Shown: positions 43,736-53,100 of the stretch, one piece after another
Numbering within the stretch: position 1 is the stretch's first letter
How the letters are laid out: each line of letters begins with the position of its first letter
Source of the DNA: Pseudomonas sp. KU43P
Lineage (GTDB): Bacteria > Pseudomonadota > Gammaproteobacteria > Pseudomonadales > Pseudomonadaceae
NCBI RefSeq assembly: GCF_033095865.1
Contig: NZ_AP019365.1
Location: forward strand, 4,995,501-5,059,500
DNA length: 64,000 bases
Reading direction: 5' to 3'
Notes under the pieces: model-generated
The model's input: only the letters and a program-made list of their open reading frames with translations
What the model was told of the DNA's origin: nothing
Database searches by the model: none
Translations under genes and position numbers: made by a program

Positions 43736-45172
43736 TCAGTTCTCCTTGCTCAGGCTGGGGGCTTTGGCCTCGTGGCCATCATCGGCGGCGGACAGCGGCC
43801 GCGCCGGCGTGCGTTTCTGGCCGGGCCCGCCAGGGGTGTGCTCATCGCCCTCGCCGGTTTTCGGCCCTTTGCGCACCAGGCGCATCATGTAGCCAAGGCC
43901 CGTGCCGAACAGCGCGAAGTACACCACCACGAACGCCACCAAGGTGAAGCCGAGCTGGGTATAGCTATGGTTGGAAACCCCTTCCGAGGTGCGCATCAGG
44001 CCGTAGACCACCCATGGCTGGCGGCCAATTTCGGTGGTGAACCAGCCCGCCAGGATGGCAATCAGGCCGGATGGCCCCATCCACAACGTCAAGTACAGGA
44101 ACGGACGCGAGCTGTACAAGGTGCCGCGCTTGCGCAGCCACAGGCTCCACAGGCCGACGAAGATCATCAGCATGCCCAGCCCGACCATGACCCGGAACGA
44201 CCAGAATACGATGGTCGAGTTGGGGCGATCCTCGGGCGCGAACTCCTTCATCGCCGGTACCTGCTTGTCCAGGCTGTGGGTCAGGATCAGGCTGCCGAGC
44301 GCCGGGATCTCGAGCTTGAAGTGCGTGGTTTCGGCCTTCATGTCGGGGATGCCGAACAGGATCAGCGGGGTCGGCTCGCCGGGCACGTTCTCCCAGTGGC
44401 CTTCGATCGCGGCAATCTTCACCGGCTGGTGCTTGAGGGTGTTGAGGCCATGGAAGTCGCCGATCACCGCTTGCACCGGTGCGACGATCAGGGCCATCCA
44501 CATGGCCATCGACAACATCTTGCGAATCGCCGGGTTGTCACGCCCACGCAGCAGGTGCCAGGCCGCCGAGGCGCCGACGAAGAAGGCTGTGGCGACGAAC
44601 GCGGCAGTGGCCATGTGCATCAGGCGATAGGGGAACGACGGGTTGAAGATGACTGCCAGCCAGTCCACCGGGACCACGCGGCCATCGATGATCTCGTGCC
44701 CCTGCGGGGTTTGCATCCAGCTGTTGGAGGCGAGGATCCAGAAGGTCGACACCAGCGTGCCCAGCGCCACCATCACCGTGGCGAAGAAGTGCAGGCCGCG
44801 GCCAACGCGGTTCCAGCCGAACAGCATGACGCCGAGGAAACCGGCTTCGAGGAAGAAGGCAGTGAGCACTTCATAAGTGAGCAACGGCCCGGTGACGGCG
44901 CCGGCGAAGTCAGAGAATCGGCTCCAGTTGGTGCCGAACTGGTAGGCCATGACCAGGCCCGAGACCACGCCCATGCCGAAGTTGACGGCGAAGATCTTCG
45001 ACCAGAAGTGGTAGAGGTCACGGTAGACCTGGTTGTGGCTCCTCAGCCAAAGGCCTTCGAGGACCGCCAGGTAGCTCGCCAGGCCAATGGTGATGGCCGG
45101 GAACAGGATGTGAAAGGACACGGTAAATGCAAACTGGATTCGGGCGAGATCTAGGGCCTCTAAACCGAACAT
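43736..45172 (-). CDS. cioA: Cyanide-insensitive quinol oxidase subunit I
   Basis: 478 aa. CydA-like with heme ligand regions ARIQFAFTVSFHILFPAITIG and GWFTTEIGRQPWVVYGLMRT; the Q-loop is short, as in CIO rather than E. coli cytochrome bd-I. Quinol oxidation lets respiration run when cyanide or low oxygen blocks other oxidases. A perfect ANR box 146 bases upstream indicates oxygen control, as reported for this operon in P. putida. Confidence 0.95.
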   Translation of the reverse strand: MFGLEALDLARIQFAFTVSFHILFPAITIGLASYLAVLEGLWLRSHNQVYRDLYHFWSKIFAVNFGMGVVSGLVMAYQFGTNWSRFSDFAGAVTGPLLTYEVLTAFFLEAGFLGVMLFGWNRVGRGLHFFATVMVALGTLVSTFWILASNSWMQTPQGHEIIDGRVVPVDWLAVIFNPSFPYRLMHMATAAFVATAFFVGASAAWHLLRGRDNPAIRKMLSMAMWMALIVAPVQAVIGDFHGLNTLKHQPVKIAAIEGHWENVPGEPTPLILFGIPDMKAETTHFKLEIPALGSLILTHSLDKQVPAMKEFAPEDRPNSTIVFWSFRVMVGLGMLMIFVGLWSLWLRKRGTLYSSRPFLYLTLWMGPSGLIAILAGWFTTEIGRQPWVVYGLMRTSEGVSNHSYTQLGFTLVAFVVVYFALFGTGLGYMMRLVRKGPKTGEGDEHTPGGPGQKRTPARPLSAADDGHEAKAPSLSKEN

Positions 45173-45296
45173 AGTGCTTCCTCTTCAGATAATCCGGCGT
45201 CCGGGCGTATGGCCCTGGCGCCTACTGCCCCCACGTTTATCGAGTGCGGCGCGTTGGAATTGTTCTGTGCAATCGCAGGGAATCGGGCCCGAAGGC

Positions 45297-45320
45297 CAAT
45301 CGTTACATCTGGAACGATTG
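45297..45320. repeat. 8-8-8 dyad overlapping the ANR box
   Basis: CAATCGTT, 8 bases, AACGATTG: perfect arms. The right arm shares its last three bases with the ANR box. It could be the site of a second regulator of cioA or of the divergent MFS gene. It lies in the 343-base gap 45173-45515, which otherwise shows only promoter-like sequence and no ORF. Confidence 0.75.
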
Positions 45321-45331
45321 ATCCAGATCAA
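45318..45331. promoter_or_regulatory. ANR/FNR box
   Basis: TTGATCCAGATCAA is a perfect match to TTGAT-N4-ATCAA. It lies between cioA and the divergent MFS exporter gene, 146 bases from cioA and 185 from the MFS start. Confidence 0.9.
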
Positions 45332-45515
45332 CGAATGCTAGGAAGCATAGTCCCGAATGGCCCGCCCAGACGTGTGGTTGATTGCCGCGTGACCTGTTGC
45401 CCCACCCCCTACCGCCACACCTGAAAAAGTGCAGATCCGGGCAAACAGTAACGGTTTGTTACAAACAGATGGTACGCTGCCGACCCCTCTACTGCGCCGA
45501 GGCCACAGGTTTCCG

Positions 45516-46736
45516 ATGTCCGATTCCACACCGCAGTTGTTGCGCCAGCACCGCCCCTTCATGGCCTTTTGGCTGGCCCGCGTGTTCACCGCCAGCGGCT
45601 TCCAGATGCTCACCGTGGCGATTGGCTGGCACCTCTACCAACTGACCGGCAATGTGCTCGACCTGGGCCTGGTAGGCCTGGTGGAATTCGCCCCACGGGT
45701 GCTGTTCATGCTGCACACCGGGCATGTCGCCGACCGCTACGACCGGCGCAAGGTCGCTGCTCTGTGTCAGACCCTGCAAGGGCTGATCGCCCTGGCCCTG
45801 GCACTGGGCAGCGCCACCGACAACGTCAGCCGCGAACTGATCTTCGCCCTCGCCTTCCTGCTGGGTGCAGCCCGATCGTTCGAGATGCCGGCAACCCAGG
45901 CGCTGTTGCCCAACGTGGTGCCGCCTGGGCTGTTCCCACGGGCGGTCGCGGCGTCGGCATCGGCGACCCAGGCGGCCACCATCGTGGCTCCGGCGGTGGG
46001 CGGTTTCCTGTATGCGTTCGGCAGCATCTGGGTGTATGGCCCGACTGTGGTCCTGTACGTCATTGCCTGCGGGCTGATGCTGAGCCTCGATTCGCGTCAG
46101 CAAGTGCCCCAGCGCGGCCGTGCCAGCCTGGAGTCGCTGCTGGCGGGCATCCGCTTCATTCGCAGCCGGCCAGACATTCTCGGGGCGATTTCCCTCGACC
46201 TGTTCGCTGTGTTGCTGGGGGGCGCCACCGCGCTGCTGCCGGTGTTCGCCAAGGACATCCTGCTCACCGGCCCCTGGGGCCTGGGCCTGCTGCGCTCGGC
46301 TCCGGCGGTGGGGGCGCTGCTGATGTCGTTGTGGCTGGCACGGTTCCCGGTCGAGCGGCGGGTGGGCCGCACCATGTTCACTGCGGTCGGGGTGTTTGGC
46401 GTGGCAACCATCGCCTTCGGCCTGTCGACCTCGTTCTGGTTCTCGCTGGCGGTGCTGGTGGTGCTGGGCGCGGCGGACATGATCAGCATGGTGATCCGTG
46501 GCGCCTTCGTGCAACTTGAGACGCCGGATGAGATGCGCGGGCGAGTCAGTGCGGTGAACGGGCTGTTCATCGGTGCCTCGAATCAGCTCGGCGAGTTCGA
46601 ATCCGGGGTTACGGCGCACTGGTTTGGGACGGTGCCGGCGGTGGTGCTTGGGGGCGTGGGCACGCTTGTGGTGACGGGGGTGTGGATAAAACTGTTCCCG
46701 AGCCTGGCCAAGCGGGATCGGTTGCACAATGGCTGA
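45516..46736 (+). CDS. MFS transporter, EntS-like
   Basis: 406 aa, 12 membrane helices. Start LLRQHRPFMAFWLARVFTASGFQMLTVAIGWHLYQLTGN and GHVADRYDRRKVAALCQ (motif A) match the EntS/MFS_3 group of exporters (enterobactin, macrolide-type). Substrate unknown. ATG 45516 follows ACAGGT. Divergent from cioA; shares the intergenic region with the ANR box. Ends one base before a REP pair. Confidence 0.87.
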   Translation: MSDSTPQLLRQHRPFMAFWLARVFTASGFQMLTVAIGWHLYQLTGNVLDLGLVGLVEFAPRVLFMLHTGHVADRYDRRKVAALCQTLQGLIALALALGSATDNVSRELIFALAFLLGAARSFEMPATQALLPNVVPPGLFPRAVAASASATQAATIVAPAVGGFLYAFGSIWVYGPTVVLYVIACGLMLSLDSRQQVPQRGRASLESLLAGIRFIRSRPDILGAISLDLFAVLLGGATALLPVFAKDILLTGPWGLGLLRSAPAVGALLMSLWLARFPVERRVGRTMFTAVGVFGVATIAFGLSTSFWFSLAVLVVLGAADMISMVIRGAFVQLETPDEMRGRVSAVNGLFIGASNQLGEFESGVTAHWFGTVPAVVLGGVGTLVVTGVWIKLFPSLAKRDRLHNG

Positions 46737-46737
46737 C

Positions 46738-46819
46738 GGCCCTATCGCCGGCAAGCCGGCTCCCACAAGGGCTCCCGCAGGCTTTACCTGTGAGAGCCGG
46801 CTTGCCGGCGACAGGGCCG
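46738..46819. repeat. REP pair (BIME)
   Basis: GGCCCTATCGCCGGCAAGCC ... GGCTTGCCGGCGACAGGGCC, directly after the MFS stop; likely ends that transcript. The remaining bases to 46989 hold the permease promoter, including a TATGAT -10-like site near 46876. Confidence 0.92.
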
Positions 46820-46989
46820 CTACAGGTAGAAACAACCCATTCCCCAACGGCCATAGGCCCGTGCCATGCATGCTGGTATGATGCGCGGCTTTTTTCCTCC
46901 CCACACAAAACTACGGCATCCGGTACGGTCTGTGCTTTGCTGATGGGGTCGATACATTCACGGCGCCGGGGGCGCCTTGGGGAGCGGGC

Positions 46990-48285
46990 ATGCTGGAAAG
47001 GCTGTTTCAACTAAGAGCACACAACACCAATGTGCGCACCGAGATTCTCGCGGGCGTCACCACCTTCCTGGCCATGGCCTACATCCTGTTCGTCAACCCG
47101 AGCATCCTCGGCGAAACCGGCATGGACAAGGGCGCGATCTTCGTCGCCACCTGCCTGGCCGCGGCCATCGGTTCGACGACCATGGGCCTGATCGCCAACT
47201 ACCCGATCGCCCTGGCGCCGGGAATGGGCCTGAACGCCTTCTTCACCTATACGGTGGTGCTGCACATGGGCCACACCTGGCAGGTGGCGCTGGGCGCGGT
47301 GTTCCTGTCGGCGGTGATGTTCTTCCTGCTGTCGATCTTCCGTATCCGCGAATGGATCGTGAACAGCATTCCGCTGCCCTTGCGCTCAGCCATCGCAGCC
47401 GGTATCGGCCTGTTCCTGGCACTGATCGCCCTGCATAACGCCGGCATCGTCGTCGATAACCCGGCCACCTTGGTGGGCCTGGGCGACCTCAAGCAGCCCG
47501 CGCCGATCCTTGCTACCTTGGGTTTCTTCCTGATCGTCGGCCTCGAGTCGCTGAAAGTGCGCGGTGCAGTGCTGATCGGCATTCTCGCCGTAACCGTCGC
47601 CTCGATCGTGATGGGCGTGACGCCGTTCGGCGGCATCGTCTCCATGCCACCGTCGCTGGCCCCCACCTTCCTCCAGCTGGACATCGCCGGTGCCCTGGAT
47701 GTGGGCCTGGTCAGCGTGATCTTCGCCTTCCTGTTCGTCGACCTGTTCGACAACTCCGGCACCCTGATCGGTGTGGCCAAGCGCGCCGGCCTGATGGGCA
47801 AGGACGGGCACATGCCGAAGATGGGCCGCGCCCTGATCGCCGACAGCACTGCGGCCATGGCAGGCTCCCTGCTGGGCACCTCGACCACCACCAGCTACAT
47901 CGAATCGGCAGCTGGCGTGAGCGCCGGTGGCCGCACCGGCCTGACCGCCATCGTGGTCGCCGTGTTGTTCCTGCTGGCGCTGTTCTTCGCCCCGCTGGCC
48001 GGTAGCGTGCCAGCCTTCGCCACCGCCCCCGCGCTGCTGTTCGTCGCGGTGCTGATGGCCTCGGGCCTGGCCGAAATAAACTGGGACGACGTCACCGAAG
48101 CCGCGCCAGTGGTGGTGACTGCTCTGGCCATGCCGCTGACTTATTCGATCGCCAACGGTATCGCCTTCGGCTTCATTTCCTGGACCGCCGTCAAGCTGAT
48201 CTCGGGCCGCCACCGCGACCTGAACCCGGCACTGGTGATCCTTTCCATCCTGTTCGTGATCAAGTTGGGCTGGTTCAACGCATGA
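46990..48285 (+). CDS. AzgA-type purine permease (NCS2 family 2)
   Basis: 431 aa, about 12-13 helices. [27 protein letters not shown] and [40 protein letters not shown] and [25 protein letters not shown] are hallmarks of the AzgA/GhxP/PurP group, which carries adenine, guanine and hypoxanthine. GGGAG precedes the ATG. Its stop overlaps the trmA start (ATGA), so trmA is co-translated with a transporter. Confidence 0.92.
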   Translation: MLERLFQLRAHNTNVRTEILAGVTTFLAMAYILFVNPSILGETGMDKGAIFVATCLAAAIGSTTMGLIANYPIALAPGMGLNAFFTYTVVLHMGHTWQVALGAVFLSAVMFFLLSIFRIREWIVNSIPLPLRSAIAAGIGLFLALIALHNAGIVVDNPATLVGLGDLKQPAPILATLGFFLIVGLESLKVRGAVLIGILAVTVASIVMGVTPFGGIVSMPPSLAPTFLQLDIAGALDVGLVSVIFAFLFVDLFDNSGTLIGVAKRAGLMGKDGHMPKMGRALIADSTAAMAGSLLGTSTTTSYIESAAGVSAGGRTGLTAIVVAVLFLLALFFAPLAGSVPAFATAPALLFVAVLMASGLAEINWDDVTEAAPVVVTALAMPLTYSIANGIAFGFISWTAVKLISGRHRDLNPALVILSILFVIKLGWFNA

Positions 48286-49367
48286 GTGCTGTCTTCGACC
48301 CAAGCGCCTACGACGCGCAACTCCAGGCCAAGGTCGCCCGCCTGCGCGAACTGCTGGCCCCCTTCGGTGCGCCGGAGCCTGCGGTCTTCGACTCGCCGCG
48401 TACGCACTATCGCCTGCGCGCGGAGTTTCGCCTGTGGCGCGAGGACGGCCAGCGCCACTACGCGATGTTCGCCCCGGGCGAGAAGCACAAGGCCATTCTG
48501 ATCGATGACTTCCCCATCGCCAGCGAGCGCATCAACGCGCTGATGCCGCGCCTGAAGGCGGCCTGGCAGGCCAGTGAGGAACTGAGCAACCGCCTGTTCC
48601 AGGTCGAGTTCCTCACCACCCTGGCAGGCGACGCGATGGTCACGATGTGCTACCACCGCCCGCTGGATGACGCCTGGGAAGTGGCGGCGCGGCAGCTGGC
48701 CGAAGAGCTCGGCGTCAGCCTCATCGGCCGCTCCAAGGGCAAACGCCTGGTCATCGGCCGCGACTACGCCGTGGAGAAACTCGACGTGGCCGGCCGGGTG
48801 TTCAGCTATCGCCAGCCGGAAGGCGCATTCACCCAGCCTAATGGCGCAGTGAACCAGAAGATGCTGAGCTGGGCGTTCGAGACCATCGGCGAGCGCGACG
48901 ACGACCTGCTGGAGTTGTACTGCGGCAACGGCAACTTCACCCTGCCGCTGGCCACCCGCGTGCGCCAGGTGCTGGCCACCGAGATCAGCAAAACCTCGGT
49001 CAACGCCGCCCTGAGCAACCTCGACGAGAACGCTGTGGATAACGTGCGCCTGGTGCGCCTGTCGGCGGAAGAGCTGACCCAGGCGCTGAACGAGGTTCGT
49101 CCGTTCCGGCGCCTGGAAGGCATCGACCTGAAAAGCTACGCATTCGGCACCGTGTTCGTCGACCCGCCGCGCGCCGGCATGGACCCGGACACCTGCGAGC
49201 TGACCCGCCGTTTCGAACGCATCCTGTACATCTCGTGCAACCCCGAGACCCTGGCGCAGAACATCGCCCAGCTGCAAGATACCCACCGTATCGAACGCTG
49301 CGCGCTGTTCGACCAGTTCCCGTACACCCATCACATGGAAAGCGGGGTACTGCTGGTTCGGCGCTGA
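48282..49367 (+). CDS. trmA: tRNA (uracil-5-)-methyltransferase TrmA
   Basis: 361 aa. Makes m5U54 in the T-loop of tRNA. SAM motif [28 protein letters not shown], the nucleophile Cys in [12 protein letters not shown] and the general base Glu in FPYTHHMES are all present; there is no iron-sulfur TRAM domain, which separates it from RlmD. Overlaps the permease gene by 4 bases. Confidence 0.96.
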   Translation: MSAVFDPSAYDAQLQAKVARLRELLAPFGAPEPAVFDSPRTHYRLRAEFRLWREDGQRHYAMFAPGEKHKAILIDDFPIASERINALMPRLKAAWQASEELSNRLFQVEFLTTLAGDAMVTMCYHRPLDDAWEVAARQLAEELGVSLIGRSKGKRLVIGRDYAVEKLDVAGRVFSYRQPEGAFTQPNGAVNQKMLSWAFETIGERDDDLLELYCGNGNFTLPLATRVRQVLATEISKTSVNAALSNLDENAVDNVRLVRLSAEELTQALNEVRPFRRLEGIDLKSYAFGTVFVDPPRAGMDPDTCELTRRFERILYISCNPETLAQNIAQLQDTHRIERCALFDQFPYTHHMESGVLLVRR

Positions 49368-49420
49368 TCCGCGTTGCAGTGGGGCTTCACCGGCCCCACC
49401 ACACGCTGCCAGGAGTGTTG

Positions 49421-50326
49421 ATGGACCAGTTCAGTGCCATGCAAACCTTCCGCCGGGTCGTCGACCTCGGCAGCTTCAGCGCCGCCGCCAGCCAGGCGGG
49501 CGTGTCGCATACCGTGCTGTCCCGCCAGGTGAAGCAGCTCGAACGTCACCTCGGCACCCAGTTGCTCACCCGCACCACCCGCCGCCTGCACCTGACAGAG
49601 GCCGGTGCGCTGTTCTATCGTCACTGCGTGCAGATCCTCGAACAGATGCAGGCCATGGCCCTGGAACTGTCCGAACATCAGCAACAGCCCAGCGGCAACC
49701 TGCGCCTAGGCGTGGCCACGGCGTTCGGCGAGCTGGAACTGGGGAGCTGGTTACCGGACTTCGTCGAGCGTCACCCGCTGCTGCAGATCGAGCTGCACTG
49801 CAGCGACCGTTTCGTCGATCTGCTGGAGGAAGAGATCGATGTGTGCCTGCGGGTTACCGACCACCTGCCGGACTCCAGCCTGGTCGCCCGCCGGCTGGCC
49901 AGCAGTGAAGTGATGCTGGTGGCCTCCCCGGGTTACCTGGAACGCCACGGCGCGCCGACCAGCCCTGATGAACTGGCCAGCCATGCCCTGCTCGGCTACA
50001 GCCAGCTGCTGCACCCGCAGCGCCTGCAACTCACCAGCGCCGATGGTGAACAGCGCGACATCCTCATGCCTCGGCGGCTGAGCGCCAACTCGCCGATGGC
50101 CCTGCGGGCCGCCGCGATTGGCGGTCTGGGCATCGCCAGCTTCGACCGATTCATCGTTCATGATGCACTGCTGGACGGGCGGTTGGTGCGGCTGCTGGAG
50201 AACTGGAAGCTGCCCGCGCGCAGCCTGTATGCGGTTTATCCACAGAGCCGCTACCTCGCGCCCAAGGTACGGGCGCTGCTGGATTACGTTCAGGCTTACT
50301 ACTCGCAGGCGAGATGGCAATCCTGA
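49421..50326 (+). CDS. LysR-type regulator (AaeR/PA-type)
   Basis: 301 aa. MDQFSAMQTFRRVVDLGSFSAAASQAGVSHTVLSRQVKQLERHLGTQLLTRTTRRLHLT is the DNA-binding part; the effector domain follows. AGGAG lies 5 bases before ATG 49421. It reads in the same direction as trmA (53 bases before) and the cupin gene (103 bases after), which is a possible target. Effector unknown. Confidence 0.87.
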   Translation: MDQFSAMQTFRRVVDLGSFSAAASQAGVSHTVLSRQVKQLERHLGTQLLTRTTRRLHLTEAGALFYRHCVQILEQMQAMALELSEHQQQPSGNLRLGVATAFGELELGSWLPDFVERHPLLQIELHCSDRFVDLLEEEIDVCLRVTDHLPDSSLVARRLASSEVMLVASPGYLERHGAPTSPDELASHALLGYSQLLHPQRLQLTSADGEQRDILMPRRLSANSPMALRAAAIGGLGIASFDRFIVHDALLDGRLVRLLENWKLPARSLYAVYPQSRYLAPKVRALLDYVQAYYSQARWQS

Positions 50327-50429
50327 TTTGTGCTGTATGCGCACAAGTCATGGCTAATATTCTGCGTATTTGTGCGCTTTTCGTTTGATTAACCTTCGTT
50401 GCACATCCACTCGACGAAGGAGTTTCACC

Positions 50430-50864
50430 ATGAAAGCAGTGCAGGCGATGATCGCGATCTTGACCCTCGGTACCCTGGCTATCGGCGTCAGCGCGGAGGA
50501 AAAAAGCATTTCGGTGACCGACAGTACGGCATTGAAGTGGCAGGACGTGCCCAATACCCAGGGCGCCGTGAGTTATGCCAACGTCGAGGGCGATATCTTT
50601 GGCAAGGGGCCTTATTCGGCCTATGTGAAATTCAGGAAGGGGACAGACAATGGCCTGCACCAGCATAGCCAGACGTTGCCGACCGTGGTTTTGGGTGGGA
50701 CTTTCTATGCGGTGATCGATGGCAAGCGCATCGAGTATCCGGCCGGGTCCTATTACAAACTGCCGGCCGACCTGGTGCATGAGAGCGGCTGCACTGCTGC
50801 AGCCGACTGCCTGTTGTTCCAGTACCAGGCTGATGCGTTTGACCTGAAGCCTGTGAAAGGCTGA
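50430..50864 (+). CDS. Periplasmic cupin-domain protein
   Basis: 144 aa. Signal peptide MKAVQAMIAILTLGTLAIGVSA then a single cupin barrel: GPYSAYVKFRKGTDNGLHQHSQTLPTVVLGGTFYAVIDGKRIEYPAGSYYKLPADLVHES in outline, with metal-type His residues (LHQHS, VHES). Cupins of this DUF4437-like group have no assigned reaction. GAAGGAG lies upstream. Positioned after a LysR gene that may control it. Confidence 0.83.
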   Translation: MKAVQAMIAILTLGTLAIGVSAEEKSISVTDSTALKWQDVPNTQGAVSYANVEGDIFGKGPYSAYVKFRKGTDNGLHQHSQTLPTVVLGGTFYAVIDGKRIEYPAGSYYKLPADLVHESGCTAAADCLLFQYQADAFDLKPVKG

Positions 50865-50870
50865 GGGCCT

Positions 50871-51523
50871 GGGGCTGCCTTGCAGACCAATCGCTGGCAA
50901 GCCAGCTCCTACAGATACTTCACAGTGCTCAAGGCCGGCTGGGTTCCTGGGGCTGACTTGCAGACCAATCGCTGGCAAGCCAGCTCCTACAGATACTTCA
51001 CAGTGCTCAAGGCCGGCTGGGTTCCTGGGGCTGCCTTGCAGACCAATCGCTGGCAAGCCAGCTCCTACAGATACTTCACAGTGCTCAAGGCCGGCTGGGT
51101 TCCTGGGGCTGCCTTGCAGCCCAATCGCTGGCAAGCTAGCTCCTACAGATACTTCACAGTGCTCAAGGTCGGCTGGGTTCCTGGGGCTGACTTGCAGACC
51201 AATCGCTGGCAAGCCAGCTCCTACAGATACTCCACAGTGCTCAAGGTCGGCTGGGTTCCTGGGGCTGCCTTGCAGCCCAATCGCTGGCAAGCCAGTTCCT
51301 ACAGATACTCCACAGTGCTCAAGATCGGCAGGGTTCCTGGGGCTGACTTGCAGACCAATCGCTGGCAAGCCAGCTCCTACAGATACTTCACAGTGCTCAA
51401 GGCCGGCTGGGGTCGTGGGGCTGCCTTGCAGCCCAATCGCTGGCAAGCCAGTTCCTACAGATACTCCACAGTGCTCAAGGTCGGCTGGGTTCCTGTAGGA
51501 GCCGGCTTGCCGGCGATTGGGCC
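50871..51523. repeat. Eight tandem 78-bp REP-derived units plus one intact opposite REP
   Basis: Unit starts are 50871, 50949, 51027, 51105, 51183, 51261, 51339 and 51417, each exactly 78 bp, ending 51494; then 51495-51523 is a REP in the opposite orientation. Each unit holds a REP variant (CAATCGCTGGCAAGCCAGCT) and a constant spacer containing GATACTTCACAGTGCTCAAGG. Units differ at a few places only (AGACC/AGCCC, CTTCA/CTCCA, GGCCGGC/GGTCGGC/GATCGGC). Because 78 is divisible by 3 the array stays open in both strands and gives false ORFs. It fills the 679-base gap between the cupin gene and pcaG. Confidence 0.95.
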
Positions 51524-51543
51524 GCACCGCGGCCCCAACAACT

Positions 51544-52149
51544 TCAGAAGTCGAAGAACACCGTCTCCCCTTCCCCCTGAATACGGATATCGAAGCGATA
51601 CGCCGTCTTCCCATCCACCTCGCAACGCTTGGCAATCAACGTCTCACGCCGCTGCGGCTGCTCGATCAGGTTGAGCACCGGGCACTTGGCGTTGGCTTCG
51701 GCCTCGTCATCGAAATACAACCGCGTATGCAAGTGAATGTTGATGCCCCGGGCAAACAGGCTGAGGTTGATGTGCGGCGCCATCGGCACGCCAGATGCGT
51801 TGTTCACCACACCCGGCTTGACCGTGTGAACAGTCCATTCGCCAGCATCGAAGGTCGTGGCGGTGCGGCCGAAGCTATTGAAGGCGTTTTCCAGGTGGTA
51901 GGCATCCTGGTACTGACCGTCGGCATCGGCCTGCCAGATTTCCAGGAACGAGTCGCGCACCAGATGGCCATTGCCGTCATACACCTGGCCAATGAGCAGA
52001 ATGTGCTCGCCCGGCGCCTCCGGCTTGGCCAGGCGGTTCCAGATTTCCTGGTCGCGGGTCGGGTTGCCGGCCGCTTCCAGGGCAAGGCCGATGTGCACGT
52101 AGGGGCCGGCGGTCTGCGAGGGGGTTTCCGGCAGCAGTTCGATTGGCAT
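51544..52149 (-). CDS. pcaG: Protocatechuate 3,4-dioxygenase alpha subunit
   Basis: 201 aa, the length of P. putida PcaG. Intradiol dioxygenase barrel with ETPSQTAGPYVHIGLAL, LEIWQADADGQYQ, and PHINLSLFARGINIHLHTRLYFDDE. The alpha subunit lacks the iron ligands and shapes the active site with PcaH. GAGGAC lies before ATG 52149. Ten bases after pcaH. Its product opens the protocatechuate ring to beta-carboxymuconate. Confidence 0.97.
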   Translation of the reverse strand: MPIELLPETPSQTAGPYVHIGLALEAAGNPTRDQEIWNRLAKPEAPGEHILLIGQVYDGNGHLVRDSFLEIWQADADGQYQDAYHLENAFNSFGRTATTFDAGEWTVHTVKPGVVNNASGVPMAPHINLSLFARGINIHLHTRLYFDDEAEANAKCPVLNLIEQPQRRETLIAKRCEVDGKTAYRFDIRIQGEGETVFFDF

Positions 52150-52159
52150 GGCGGTGTCC

Positions 52160-52879
52160 TCAGCAGTTTTCGAAGTGGGTCTTGCGCTGGCCGCGCAGCA
52201 CGATGTCGAAGCGGTACGCCAGGCTATCCATGGGGTTGGCATGGCTCATGTCGAGCTTGGCGATCAGTTGCTGCACGGCGTCGGGGTTGGCGATCGACTT
52301 GACGATCGGGCACAGCGGAATCAGCGGGTCGCCCTCGAAATACAGCTGGGTGATCAGCTTGGTGGCAATCGACGTGCCGCTGATGGCCACGTGGATATGC
52401 GCGGGGCGCCAGTCGTTCGGGCCGTTGCGCCATGGGTACGGGCCGGGCTTGATGGTGCGGAAGCTATAGTAGCCGTCGCGGTCGGTCAGGCAGCGGCCGA
52501 CCCCGCCGAAGTTCGGGTCCAGCGGCGCCAGGTAGCGGTCGTTCTTGTGACGGTAGCGGCCACCGGCGTTCGCCTGCCAGATTTCCACCAGGGTGTTGGA
52601 TACGGGCTTGCCGTACTGGTCGACCACACGGCCGGCGAGGATGATGCGCTCACCGATGGGCAGGCCACCGTTGTTGAAGTTGAGCAGCAGGTCATGGTCA
52701 TGGGGGCCGAAGCCTAGGTGGGAAAAGTCCGGGCCGGTGGTTTCGCTGATCGACTGGGGAATGCTCACCAGTGCCTGGCGCGGCGAGCGGGCAATGGAGG
52801 TCTTGTAGTCAGGGGTCAGGGCTTTGGGGTGCCAGTTGCGATCACGGATCACGAAGCGGCTGGTGTCCTGGGCGGGCAT
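52160..52879 (-). CDS. pcaH: Protocatechuate 3,4-dioxygenase beta subunit
   Basis: 239 aa. The four Fe(III) ligands are at Tyr109, Tyr148, His161 and His163 counted with Met1 (Y108, Y147, H160, H162 in mature numbering, published as 408, 447, 460, 462), within [19 protein letters not shown] and [15 protein letters not shown] precedes ATG 52879. First of two genes; the other pca genes are not in the window. A partial REP-like sequence lies upstream near 52925-52970. Confidence 0.97.
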   Translation of the reverse strand: MPAQDTSRFVIRDRNWHPKALTPDYKTSIARSPRQALVSIPQSISETTGPDFSHLGFGPHDHDLLLNFNNGGLPIGERIILAGRVVDQYGKPVSNTLVEIWQANAGGRYRHKNDRYLAPLDPNFGGVGRCLTDRDGYYSFRTIKPGPYPWRNGPNDWRPAHIHVAISGTSIATKLITQLYFEGDPLIPLCPIVKSIANPDAVQQLIAKLDMSHANPMDSLAYRFDIVLRGQRKTHFENC

Positions 52880-53100
52880 GCCGGTTTCCTCTCTTGGAAT
52901 TATGGAGTTCCCCATCGGGGCTTGTGCCAAGCCCAGTCGCCAGCAAGCCAGCTTCCACAGGGACTTGCAGTTTCGGATAGGTCGGGCGAGATGGATATTG
53001 AATTCAGGCGTGAGATACATAACCAAATGGTTATGAATTAGTACCTTTGGCTGCGGTGAACTAATCTTTTACTTTCTGTTTCACCCTCTGGAGAGCCCTC

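Noticed and set aside
42728..45154. 808-codon plus-strand open frame opposite cioAB
   Set aside because: It is the shadow of high-GC coding sequence of cioA and cioB on the other strand; composition is rich in Gln, His, Glu and Arg and no domain is recognisable.
45489..46904. 471-codon minus-strand frame opposite the MFS gene
   Set aside because: Antisense shadow; the plus strand encodes a complete 12-helix transporter with proper start and ribosome site.
50871..51494. CRISPR array
   Set aside because: Units are 78 bp and nearly identical over their whole length; there are no unique spacers and no cas genes.
50151..51635. 494-codon minus-strand frame with a 26-residue repeat (VSVGAGLPAIGLQ type)
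   Set aside because: It is created by the 78-bp REP array, whose unit length is a multiple of three, and runs into the LysR and pcaG genes in the wrong frame; no credible start or ribosome site.
50880..51674. 264-codon plus-strand frame with a repeated NRWQASSYRY motif
   Set aside because: Same repeat artefact on the other strand; begins within the array and ends inside pcaG antisense.
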